From contig CAZJRF010000099.1 of NCBI GenBank assembly GCA_964548475.1, forward strand, positions 1 through 6,879: a stretch of 6,879 nt of DNA. Direction: 5' to 3'. Shown piece by piece: positions 1 to 6,540 of the stretch. The notes below the pieces were generated by a model that did no database searches, was not told the DNA's origin, and was given only the letters and a program-made list of their open reading frames with translations. Every line of letters begins with the position of its first letter. The stretch's first letter is position 1. Source of the stretch: VGBK01 sp964548475 (GTDB lineage Bacteria; Actinomycetota; Acidimicrobiia; Spongiisociales; UBA11373). A program made the translations under genes and the position numbers.

Positions 1-525
1 CCCGGTGGGCAGGTCGAGGGCCTGGTAGCGGTCCAGCAGCCCGTGCAGGGCGAAGAGCGTCTCCGCCCCGGCCGCGTTCAGCTCGGACATGTTGATGAGG
101 GCCGGGCCGCGCAGAGCGCGGGTGATGTCGCCGTCTTCCCAGCGGCTCTCGGTGCCGCCCTTGCCGTCGCCGTGCAGCTTCACCGACCCGATCAGGGTGA
201 GGTCGCGCACCTCCCCGGTGAGAGGGATGCGGTAGTAGGGCAGGCGCAGCAGGGCGGCGAACTGCTCCAGGTCGTGGTCCTTGCCGGTGCCCATGTGGCC
301 GCGCAGGGCCACGTGCAGGGGGGTCTCCGCCACCCGGTCGCGCCTCACCCGCTCGAGCAGGGCTAGCTTGTACAGCATCCCCAGGTCCACGTAGTACGGG
401 TCGGGCTGGGGAATTTTGCCGGCGCGTTGCTCGTGGTCGGGCAGGTCCGCGGGAAGATCGACGGTCTTCAGCTTCACCGGGGGGTTCTCCCCGACGGGAT
501 CCACGAAGGTGACTTCCTCAGGCAC
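1..525 (-). CDS. MoxR/CobS-like AAA+ ATPase, partial (C-terminal part beyond left edge)
   Basis: The 175 visible codons encode the N-terminal half of an AAA+ ATPase related to the MoxR/CobS/NorQ/CbbQ group, which acts with VWA-domain partners to remodel or metallate client enzymes. After a leader of about 70 residues comes a P-loop, GHMGTGKD (76-83), on a strand reading LHVALRG. The Walker B region is ALINMSELN (142-150), followed by LFALHGLLD, which resembles the FALxxLLD helix of MoxR proteins. Two core positions are unusual: Asp83 replaces the usual Ser/Thr, and Ser147 replaces the Walker B Asp, while Lys82 and Glu148 are kept. The chosen start is GTG at 525, because AGGAGG (530-535) lies 4 nt upstream. 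An in-frame ATG at 549 would add eight residues but has no ribosome site. The gene overlaps the stop of the VWA gene by 8 nt, implying translational coupling. Sensor and arginine-finger regions are outside the window. The family is fairly secure; the client is unknown. Confidence 0.8.
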   Translation of the reverse strand, partial: MPEEVTFVDPVGENPPVKLKTVDLPADLPDHEQRAGKIPQPDPYYVDLGMLYKLALLERVRRDRVAETPLHVALRGHMGTGKDHDLEQFAALLRLPYYRIPLTGEVRDLTLIGSVKLHGDGKGGTESRWEDGDITRALRGPALINMSELNAAGAETLFALHGLLDRYQALDLPTG

Positions 526-2620
526 TGGCCCTCCTCGGTAGCGGATCATCGTAGAGACGGCTCTCATGCGCCCACCACGTCGCCCCGCCCCCCAGGGCGA
601 TGCTGCGGCGCAAGGCCCGGCGCACCCCCTCCACCACCGCCCGGGCGAGGGCGTCGGGTTGCTCGACGACCTGGTGACGGCTGTAGGTGGCGGCCACTGT
701 GTCGTCGCCGATGCCGATCCCCAGCACCAGCGTGCCGGCGGTCTCGGCGGCGTCTACTGTCGCGGCGAGGGCCTCCACCGAGCCCCGGGTCATGCCGTCG
801 GCCAGAGCGACCAGCAAGCGGACCTGGGCGTTGCGCCGGGCCAGGCGCTCGACGGCCTGCACCACGTTGAACTCGTCCACGTTGGCCGCCTTCTCGAACA
901 TGGACACGGGGGGAGACTCCGCGGGGTCGCGACGGGCTTCGGCGGCCGCGTCGGCCGGGTGGGCGGCCGTCCAGAAGAGCCCGGCCAGATGGTCTTCGGC
1001 CACCTGCCAGCGCTGGTCGAAGGCCTTGACTAGGTAGTGGTTGACCGTGCGGGTGAGGCGGTCGGCGTGGCCGCCCTGGCTGCGGCGGAGGGCACCGGTG
1101 GTGTCCAGCCGGCGCCGGTTGAAGGCGGCTTCGGTGTCGTCGGCCCGGGCGGCGAAGGCCCGGTTGAAGAGGGCCACTTCAAACTCGACCTGCAGCTCGT
1201 CGCAGAGCCGGGCCAGGGTCCATGCTCCCAGGGTGGCGGCGGCCATGGGCCAGGGGGCCTTGTAGCCCCCGGGCAGCGGACGGGGCTGCAGCATGCTGGC
1301 CGAGCCGTCCACCAGCAGGCTCACCGCGTAGGCCCGCCGGGTGGGCAAGTCGCGGCGCTCGAACATCCGCTGGTACAGGCCGGCCCCCAGGAGAAGAGCG
1401 GCGTAGGGGGAGAGGTCGCCGGCGTCGTAGCCGGAGCGCAGGCCCCGCCGCTGGTTGGCGGCGAAGAGCGGGTACAGCTCCCCGGAGACGTGGCGCTGCG
1501 CCACCGCCCAGTGCCGGGCCGCCTCCTCCAGTGCATCTCGGCCCCGGTCGGCAAAGCGGCGAAAGCGGTCGGGGAGTGGGCTCACGATGAGGCGGCCTCC
1601 CTGGCCGGTGGGCAGGTAGACCTCGGGGGCCTCGCTCACCCGGAGGATTTGGTCGGTGGCCGGGTCGGCGGCCGGGCCGGCTTCGGCGGGCCGGCCGTCG
1701 GGCGTCGCCACCGCCGCCGCCGCCCGCCGGGTGTTCTCATACGACCCGGCGTCGCGCAGGACGGGGGTGACCAGGCGCACCAGGTCCACCGCCGACAGCA
1801 CCTCCTGCCGTTCGTTCGCCTCCCGGGCCCGGCGGGCCTGGGGGCTCTCGGCGGGGGAGGCCTCGGTGAGCAGGCCGTGGCGGCGGGCTACCGCCAGCAG
1901 GCGCAGGCCGGCGGAGGCGGCCTCCCAGGGCCCGGGGGCAGCGGCAGCCTGGGCGAGCGGGATCGCGGCGTCGGCCAGGGCGGCCGCCACTCGCGGCTCG
2001 GTGCGCCCGGCGACGGTGTCGGGCTGCTGGTAGCCACCCACCACCAGGAAACAGGCCAGGGCGAACTGGCCCATAGGGCGGGCCCGCCCCATCGCGATCG
2101 GGACCGCACTGGTGTAGAGGTCGGCCAGCACCGAACGAACCCCCGGGTAAGCCTCCATGTGATGGGCCTCTTGCCGAGCGTCCTCCACCGTCAGGAAGAG
2201 AGCCTCCGCCGCCGCCCCGCCCGCGCTGGTCAGGGCGTCGAGCAGGGGAACCGGGTCTTCGGGGAGCGGCTCGTTGGCATCGGGGAACCACTCCGGGGGA
2301 AGGGGCCGTTTCTCCTCAAAGTTGGTGGCGACCAGGTGCACCACCTCGTGCAGCGCCGAGGCGAGCGCCACCTCGGCCGGGGTGACCGGGGCCTGGCGGG
2401 CGTAGGCGGCCTGGAAGACCGCCGGGTCGACCACAATCTCGCCGGGGGAGGCCGCCGCCTGCGATCCCAGGCGAAGGCGGAGGTGCTCGTCGCCGGCAAG
2501 CGACCGGGCGAAGCGGGTGACGGCGGGTGCCACCCGCTGGTAGCGGGCCACCACGGTCTCGATGGCCCGTTCCTCCGGCGGGAGGATCTCGCTCAGCAGT
2601 GATTCGTTGCGGCGCGTCAC
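518..2620 (-). CDS. VWA-domain protein with N-terminal HExxH zincin-like segment (CobT/NorD/CbbO-like)
   Basis: This 700-residue protein is probably cytosolic; I see no signal peptide or membrane helix. The N-terminal region has HEVVH (91-95), a zincin-type motif, then VEDARQEAHH (145-154) and YPG (158-160). Glu146 is a possible third metal ligand, and an (E)DAR...YPG pattern is, as I recall it, also seen in NorD/CbbO-type proteins. An Ala/Pro-rich linker lies near 296-322. The C-terminal VWA domain starts near 430 with a MIDAS-type DGSAS (438-442). It continues with a long helical insert (about 495-585), LADG (606-609, Asp608 as the later MIDAS aspartate) and GIGIGDD (634-640), the order seen in CobT. 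By analogy it would be the adaptor recruiting a client to the downstream ATPase. The GTG start is forced: an in-frame TGA lies 6 nt upstream. GAGGGG precedes it at a short 2-nt spacing. Whether the HExxH binds metal or cleaves anything is unknown. Confidence 0.82.
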   Translation of the reverse strand: MTRRNESLLSEILPPEERAIETVVARYQRVAPAVTRFARSLAGDEHLRLRLGSQAAASPGEIVVDPAVFQAAYARQAPVTPAEVALASALHEVVHLVATNFEEKRPLPPEWFPDANEPLPEDPVPLLDALTSAGGAAAEALFLTVEDARQEAHHMEAYPGVRSVLADLYTSAVPIAMGRARPMGQFALACFLVVGGYQQPDTVAGRTEPRVAAALADAAIPLAQAAAAPGPWEAASAGLRLLAVARRHGLLTEASPAESPQARRAREANERQEVLSAVDLVRLVTPVLRDAGSYENTRRAAAAVATPDGRPAEAGPAADPATDQILRVSEAPEVYLPTGQGGRLIVSPLPDRFRRFADRGRDALEEAARHWAVAQRHVSGELYPLFAANQRRGLRSGYDAGDLSPYAALLLGAGLYQRMFERRDLPTRRAYAVSLLVDGSASMLQPRPLPGGYKAPWPMAAATLGAWTLARLCDELQVEFEVALFNRAFAARADDTEAAFNRRRLDTTGALRRSQGGHADRLTRTVNHYLVKAFDQRWQVAEDHLAGLFWTAAHPADAAAEARRDPAESPPVSMFEKAANVDEFNVVQAVERLARRNAQVRLLVALADGMTRGSVEALAATVDAAETAGTLVLGIGIGDDTVAATYSRHQVVEQPDALARAVVEGVRRALRRSIALGGGATWWAHESRLYDDPLPRRASA
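530..535 (-). promoter_or_regulatory. Strong ribosome binding site inside the VWA gene
   Basis: A perfect AGGAGG on the minus strand lies within the last codons of the VWA gene, 4 nt before the GTG of the ATPase gene. It decides the ATPase start and shows that the two genes are translated from one message. Confidence 0.75.
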
Positions 2621-2687
2621 AGCCCCTCATTGTCTCACGCCCCGGCTGTGGGCGAGGGCCGAACGGGCAGGCGGCGGGCCGGGTTGT

Positions 2688-2693
2688 TAGCGT
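2688..2693 (+). promoter_or_regulatory. Possible -10 box of a leaderless promoter for the alpha/beta hydrolase
   Basis: TAGCGT fits the TAnnnT -10 pattern and ends 6 nt before the ATG at 2700. No Shine-Dalgarno-like sequence lies in that gap, so transcription may start at or next to the ATG. There is no clear -35. The rest of the 79-nt gap (2621-2699) shows nothing else convincing. This is pattern matching only. Confidence 0.35.
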
Positions 2694-2699
2694 CGGGTC

Positions 2700-3578
2700 A
2701 TGGATCAGCGCATTTCCCCCAGCGGTGTCGAGTTGCACGTCGTCATTGATGGGCCCCAGGACGGGCTTCCGCTGGTGCTGTTGCACGGGTGGCCGGAGGA
2801 CCATCGGTGCTGGCGGTCGGTGGCCCCGCTCCTGGCCGGCCGCTATCGCCTGCTGATGCCCGATCAGCGGGGCTTCGGGCGGTCGGGAATGCCCGAGGGG
2901 ACCGCGGCCTACTCCATGGCCTCGCTGCTGGGCGATCTGCTGGGCATGTTGGACCACTTTGGTATCGAGAGCGCGGGCATCGTGGGCCACGACGTCGGGG
3001 GAGCCCTGGCCTGGAGCGCCGGGGCCTTCGCCCCCGCGCGCTTCACCCGGGCGGTGATCCTCTCGGCTCCCCACCCGTTGCACCTGCGGCGTGCCGGGAT
3101 CGAGGACCGCCAGCAGATCCAGCGGGCCTTCTACGCCTGGCTGCTGCAGGCCGGCGAAGCAGGGGAGGCCCTCCTGGCCGCGGGCGGCTTTCGGCGCTTC
3201 GCCGACTGGGCGTTCGGCGGCTCCTCGGTCCCGGAGGCCCTGCTCGAGGAGTACCGGGAGCTGTGGTCGCAGCCGGGGCGCTTCCACGCCATGGGTGGCT
3301 GGTATCGGGCCAACTACCGGCCCGACCTGTTCAACCCCGACCGGCCTTTGCAGCTGCCGCCGGTGCGCCTGCCCGTCAGGTACCTGCAAGGCGAGGCGGA
3401 CCCGGCCTTCGTGCCCGGGGCGGCGCGCGGCTCCGGCGAGCACGTGGCCGCCGAATACGACGAGCAGGTTCTGGCCGGGATCGGACATTGGCTTCCCCAC
3501 GATCTTCCCGCGCTGGTGGCGGAGGCGGTGGACGGCTGGATGCAGATGGATCCCGGATCGGCCGACGCTCCCCCCTAA
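2700..3578 (+). CDS. Alpha/beta hydrolase, epoxide hydrolase type
   Basis: This 292-residue cytosolic alpha/beta-hydrolase carries the motif set of soluble epoxide hydrolases, which open epoxides to diols through an aspartyl ester. HGWP (29-32) is the oxyanion-hole motif. GHDVGG (96-101) holds the nucleophile Asp98, and DQRGFGRS (55-62) is the conserved strand-loop before it. Asp234 in GEADPAF is the likely charge-relay acid, and His263 in GIGHWLPHD the base. Tyr202 in GGWYRANYRP matches the cap-domain WYR motif; Tyr145 is a candidate second cap tyrosine. A haloalkane dehalogenase also uses an Asp nucleophile but would usually have Trp after it (GHDWG), so epoxide hydrolase is preferred. The substrate cannot be read from sequence. 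The start has no Shine-Dalgarno and may be leaderless. The M16 gene follows after 12 nt on the same strand. No functional link to the dap genes is evident. Confidence 0.88.
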   Translation: MDQRISPSGVELHVVIDGPQDGLPLVLLHGWPEDHRCWRSVAPLLAGRYRLLMPDQRGFGRSGMPEGTAAYSMASLLGDLLGMLDHFGIESAGIVGHDVGGALAWSAGAFAPARFTRAVILSAPHPLHLRRAGIEDRQQIQRAFYAWLLQAGEAGEALLAAGGFRRFADWAFGGSSVPEALLEEYRELWSQPGRFHAMGGWYRANYRPDLFNPDRPLQLPPVRLPVRYLQGEADPAFVPGAARGSGEHVAAEYDEQVLAGIGHWLPHDLPALVAEAVDGWMQMDPGSADAPP

Positions 3579-3581
3579 CAT
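3576..3581 (+). promoter_or_regulatory. Possible -10 box for the M16 peptidase gene, overlapping the upstream stop codon
   Basis: TAACAT includes the TAA stop of the hydrolase and ends 9 nt before the M16 ATG at 3591. The 12-nt gap has no Shine-Dalgarno-like sequence, so the M16 gene may have its own leaderless or near-leaderless transcript as well as read-through. There is no clear -35. The match to a stop codon may be coincidental. Confidence 0.3.
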
Positions 3582-3590
3582 CAGCCGTCC

Positions 3591-4841
3591 ATGGAGCACC
3601 GCCTCACCACTTTCCCCAGCGGCTTGCGGGTGATCACCGAGACCATGCCCTCAGTGCGCTCGGTGGCGGTGGGCTGCTGGGTGGACACCGGCAGCCGGGA
3701 CGAGGCGCCCGCCGAGGCGGGCTGCTCGCACTTCCTGGAGCACCTGCTGTTCAAGGGCTCGGAGCGCCTGAGCGCGCAGGACATCGCCCGGGCCTTCGAT
3801 GCGGTGGGAGCCCGCTCCAACGCCTTCACCTCCAAGGAGTACACCTGCTTCTGGGCGCAACTGCGCGACGACGACCTGGCCATGGGCATGGACCTGCTGG
3901 CCGAAATGCTGCTGCGGCCGGCTTTCCGTCCGGAGGACATCGAATCGGAGGCCCACGTCGTCCTCGAGGAGATCAACATGAACGAGGACGACCCCGGCGA
4001 CGTCGCTCACGACCAGTTTGCCCGGGCCCTCTGGGGGGATCATTGCCTGGCCCTCCCGGTGCTGGGGACCCGCGAGTCCATCGGCTCCATGCCGCGTGAG
4101 GTGATCGCCACCTACTGGGACCGGCGCTACCAGCCCCCGGCCACGGTGGTGGCCGCCGCGGGCCACGTGGAGCACGAGCAGGTGGTTGAACTTACCGGGT
4201 CGCTCTTCGGGGGGTGGGAGGGGCCGCCGGTGGATCACGACTACCGGGACCCGGCGGTCGTTCCCCGGGTGGAGGTGAAGACCCGCGACACCGAGCAGGC
4301 CCATCTGGTGTTCGGGGGCGAGGCCCTCACCCGCGGCGACGAGCGCCGTTTCGCCTTCGGGGTGCTGAACCACGTGCTGGGCAGCGGCATGTCGTCCCGC
4401 CTGTTCCGCGAGATCCGGGAGGAGCGAGGGCTGGCTTACGCGGTCTACTCTTTCCGCATGCCCTACGCTGACTCGGGGGCCTACGGTATCTACGTGGGGA
4501 CCACGCCGCGCCAGACCGCGCAGGTGCTCGACCTGGTGTGCGCGACGCTGGCCGACCTGAGCGCACGGGGCATCACCGCCGACGAACTGGAACGGGCCCA
4601 GGGCAACATGAAGGGCTCGCTGGCCCTGTCCATGGAAGAGACCAACAGCCGCATGATTCACCTTGGCCGGCACGAGTTGACCGGGGTGAGCCACCTTTCG
4701 ATCGATGAGACGGTGGCGGCCATCGACGCGGTCACCCTCGACGACGTCCAGCAGGTGGCGGAAGAGGTGTTCTCCTCACCCCGGGTGCTGGGGGCGGTGG
4801 GGCCTTTCGGGGCCGACGACCTGGGGCAGTTCGTCCAATGA
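3591..4841 (+). CDS. M16 family zinc metallopeptidase (processing-peptidase-like)
   Basis: This 416-residue protein of the pitrilysin/M16 family, single-chain MPP-like type, has the usual length for bacterial members. The inverted zinc motif HFLEH occupies 47-51: His47 and His51 bind zinc and Glu50 is the catalytic base. The third ligand is Glu127 in VVLEEINM, 76 residues after His51, which is the normal spacing. The C-terminal half keeps the signature GMSSRLFREIREERGLAYAV (266-285), which helps close the substrate chamber, so both halves of the fold are present. No signal peptide is seen. It corresponds by type and position to the actinobacterial M16 protein called PepR in Mycobacterium, often near pnp and dapB; physiological substrates are poorly known. 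The ATG at 3591 begins the family's typical N terminus and has no Shine-Dalgarno. Its TGA overlaps the dapB ATG by 4 nt (ATGA), so the two genes are coupled. Confidence 0.93.
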   Translation: MEHRLTTFPSGLRVITETMPSVRSVAVGCWVDTGSRDEAPAEAGCSHFLEHLLFKGSERLSAQDIARAFDAVGARSNAFTSKEYTCFWAQLRDDDLAMGMDLLAEMLLRPAFRPEDIESEAHVVLEEINMNEDDPGDVAHDQFARALWGDHCLALPVLGTRESIGSMPREVIATYWDRRYQPPATVVAAAGHVEHEQVVELTGSLFGGWEGPPVDHDYRDPAVVPRVEVKTRDTEQAHLVFGGEALTRGDERRFAFGVLNHVLGSGMSSRLFREIREERGLAYAVYSFRMPYADSGAYGIYVGTTPRQTAQVLDLVCATLADLSARGITADELERAQGNMKGSLALSMEETNSRMIHLGRHELTGVSHLSIDETVAAIDAVTLDDVQQVAEEVFSSPRVLGAVGPFGADDLGQFVQ

Positions 4842-5602
4842 CCCGGGTGGCGGTCTCCGGGGCGGCGGGGCGCATGGGCCGGCTGGTTGCGGAGACGGTG
4901 GCGGCCGCCGCCGATCTGGAACTGGTGGCCGGCTTCGATCCGCACGGGGCGGGGGCGCAGGTGGCGGGGGTGACGGTCTCTGCCGATCCCGCGGTGGCGG
5001 GGGTGGCCGAGGTGGTGGTGGAGTTCACCAACCCTTCGGTGGTGCTGAGCAACCTGGCCCGCTGGAGGAAGATGGGGCTGCACGCGGTGGTCGGCACCTC
5101 CGGCTTCGACGATGCCCGCCTTGCCGTGCTGCGGCGCAAGTGGGGGAGCGGCCCGCCCAACTGCCTGGTGGTGCCCAACTTCTCCATAGGCGCGGCGCTC
5201 ATGATGCGCTTCGCCGCTGCCGCCGCCCCTCACTTCGCCGCGTCTGAGATCATCGAGTTGCACCACGACCGCAAGGCCGATGCCCCCTCGGGCACCGCCC
5301 TGGCCACGGCCGCCGGCATGGCCGCAGCCGGGGGAAGGCAGGAACGGGCCGTCGAGCCGCGGGGAGCGGAACCGGGGGCACGGGGCGCCGAGGTGGAGGG
5401 AGTGCCGGTTCACGCTGTCCGTCTCCCCGGCCTGCTGGCCCACCAGGAGGTGATCCTGGGCTCGCCGGGGGAGACCCTCACCATCCGCCACGACACCACT
5501 GACCGGGCCGCCTTCCTGCCCGGGGTGCTGCTGGCGATCCGCCGCGTGGCCGAACTGCCGGCACCAGTGATGGTGGGCCTGGAAGGGCTGCTGGGCCTGT
5601 AG
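4838..5602 (+). CDS. dapB: 4-hydroxy-tetrahydrodipicolinate reductase DapB
   Basis: DapB reduces 4-hydroxy-tetrahydrodipicolinate to tetrahydrodipicolinate with NAD(P)H, the step after DapA in the diaminopimelate/lysine pathway, in the cytosol. The 254-residue length is typical. GAAGRMG (8-14) is the dinucleotide-binding loop, and EFTNPS (62-67) matches the conserved D/E-F-T-x-P strand. PNFSIGAALMM (113-123) leads into the substrate domain. The signature ELHHDRKADAPSGTA (140-154) contains His142 and Lys146, equivalent to the catalytic His159 and Lys163 of E. coli DapB. VRLPGLLAHQEVI (194-206) is also conserved. All key residues are present. The stretch at 163-186 is Gly/Ala/Arg-rich and is the most variable part. 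The ATG lies inside the M16 stop (ATGA), with only a weak purine run upstream, so it is probably made by coupled translation. Its stop is 8 nt from that of the convergent thioredoxin gene. Confidence 0.97.
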   Translation: MTRVAVSGAAGRMGRLVAETVAAAADLELVAGFDPHGAGAQVAGVTVSADPAVAGVAEVVVEFTNPSVVLSNLARWRKMGLHAVVGTSGFDDARLAVLRRKWGSGPPNCLVVPNFSIGAALMMRFAAAAAPHFAASEIIELHHDRKADAPSGTALATAAGMAAAGGRQERAVEPRGAEPGARGAEVEGVPVHAVRLPGLLAHQEVILGSPGETLTIRHDTTDRAAFLPGVLLAIRRVAELPAPVMVGLEGLLGL

Positions 5603-5610
5603 CGCCGGCG

Positions 5611-6441
5611 TCAGTGGAGGGCGCTGGCCAGCGCCCTCCGATAGAGGCCGGTCAGCGGGTGGCCGTTGCCCAGCACTCCGAGAATGTCCACCATGACGGC
5701 GCGGGCGGCGTCGCGATGGATGCCTCCCGCCCGCACCACCGCCAGCAGGTGGTCGAGGGCCGGCTCGTGCTCGTTGCGGGCGGCGAGGGCCTTCCCCAAC
5801 TCGAGGCGGGCCAGGGTGTCGTCCGGGTTCTCTGCCAACCGAGCCTCCAGGGCGTGCAGATCGCTGCCCTGGGCGGCGGCGATGCGGGCGGCCGACTCCA
5901 GGCGTTCTACCTCGCCGGTGCGGGGGAGGCGGCCGAGCAGGATCAACGCCTCCGCGGTCTCTCCCCGGGCGATGAGCAGGGCGGCCAGGCCGGCGCCGGC
6001 CTCGACGTGGTCGGGGATCTCCTCGAGCACCCGGCGGAACAGAGATTCGGCGGTTGCCTGATCGCCTTCGAGCACGGCGTCGCGGGCCTGATCGACCAGG
6101 CCGTCGATCTCGGTGGGGAGGATCTGCTCCATCCACTGGCGTACCGCTGCTTCGGGGAGCGCCCCGGTGAAGCGGGCCACCGGCTGCCCCCCGCGGAAGG
6201 CGAGGACGGTGGGGATGCCTTGCACGCCGAATTGGGCGGCGAGGGTGGGGTTGTGGTCCACGTCGACTTTGACCAGGTCGATGGCGCCCTGGTGTTCGGC
6301 GGCCACCTTCTCCAGGGTGGGGCCGAGCACCAGGCAGGGGCCGCACCAGGCGGCCCAGAAGTCCACCACGACGGGGACCTCGTGGCTGCGTTGCAGCACG
6401 TCGAGCCCGAAGGCTTGCTGATCGATGTCTTTGACGACCAT
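5611..6441 (-). CDS. cnoX: Thioredoxin-TPR co-chaperone, CnoX/YbbN type
   Basis: This 276-residue protein has an N-terminal thioredoxin domain (about 1-108) and a C-terminal tetratricopeptide-like domain (about 112-276), the layout of CnoX (YbbN). CnoX holds chlorine- or redox-damaged proteins and passes them to chaperones. The active site is WCGPC (32-36), and the cis-proline is Pro77 in VQGIPT. The C terminus (about 203-276) matches the conserved end of YbbN proteins (NPDD...ARLELGKAL...HPLTGLYRR). Unlike E. coli CnoX, which has SxxC, this one keeps both cysteines and so may also be an active disulfide reductase, as reported for Caulobacter CnoX. The start MVVKDID is placed by the family's usual N terminus. 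An in-frame ATG at 6477 would add 12 residues; neither start has a good ribosome site. It lies opposite to and between dapB and dapA. Confidence 0.88.
   Translation of the reverse strand: MVVKDIDQQAFGLDVLQRSHEVPVVVDFWAAWCGPCLVLGPTLEKVAAEHQGAIDLVKVDVDHNPTLAAQFGVQGIPTVLAFRGGQPVARFTGALPEAAVRQWMEQILPTEIDGLVDQARDAVLEGDQATAESLFRRVLEEIPDHVEAGAGLAALLIARGETAEALILLGRLPRTGEVERLESAARIAAAQGSDLHALEARLAENPDDTLARLELGKALAARNEHEPALDHLLAVVRAGGIHRDAARAVMVDILGVLGNGHPLTGLYRRALASALH
5616..5639. terminator. 24-bp perfect palindrome, candidate bidirectional terminator
   Basis: The 12-nt half-site GGAGGGCGCTGG is followed directly by its exact reverse complement. In RNA this could form a 10-bp, nearly all G:C stem with a GGCC tetraloop on either strand. 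It lies just past the dapB stop (5602) and covers codons 268-276 of the convergent thioredoxin-TPR gene. No T-tract follows on either strand, so it would be an I-shaped, U-less hairpin rather than a classical intrinsic terminator. A protein-binding site is an alternative. Confidence 0.5.
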
Positions 6442-6503
6442 ACGGTTGATGAGAACAAGGGCCGGGTGGGGAATCATTCCCGCCGGGAACACGGCCGGTG
6501 CCG

Positions 6504-6513
6504 ATGCTACCGT
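6504..6513. promoter_or_regulatory. Overlapping divergent -10-like hexamers between cnoX and dapA
   Basis: In the 99-nt divergent gap (6442-6540), TACCGT (6508-6513) on the plus strand and TAGCAT (minus strand, 6509-6504) both fit TAnnnT and overlap by 2 bp. They could drive dapA and cnoX respectively, with leaders of roughly 20 and 55 nt. Neither has a recognisable -35, so this is a weak call. Confidence 0.25.
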
Positions 6514-6531
6514 CCTGGGCGGTTGACCCCG

Positions 6532-6536
6532 GGAGG
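6532..6536 (+). promoter_or_regulatory. Ribosome binding site of dapA
   Basis: GGAGG lies 4 nt before the ATG at 6541 and fixes the dapA start. It contrasts with the hydrolase and M16 genes in this window, which have no Shine-Dalgarno. Confidence 0.7.
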
Positions 6537-6540
6537 AACC

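Noticed and set aside
1656..2033. Gly/Ala/Arg-rich repetitive look in the middle of the VWA gene
   Set aside because: It reflects Ala-rich helices and a linker in high-GC codons. I found no regular repeat unit.
1037..2602. 521-codon open frame on the plus strand, antisense to the VWA gene
   Set aside because: Its translation is Gly/Ala/Arg/His-rich without recognisable motifs, and it mirrors a gene with clear domains. Long antisense frames are expected at this GC content.
2316..3599. 427-codon open frame on the minus strand spanning the divergent gap
   Set aside because: It runs antisense to the epoxide hydrolase and out of frame over the VWA gene; the composition is typical of a GC-rich shadow frame.
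4658..6346. 562-codon open frame on the minus strand across M16, dapB and the thioredoxin gene
   Set aside because: It is dominated by Arg/Pro/Gly low-complexity sequence, lies antisense to dapB and out of frame with the thioredoxin gene, and has no motif support.
6523..6528. TTGACC as a -35 box for dapA
   Set aside because: It is only 12 nt from the start codon and overlaps the approach to the ribosome site, so no -10 could fit downstream.
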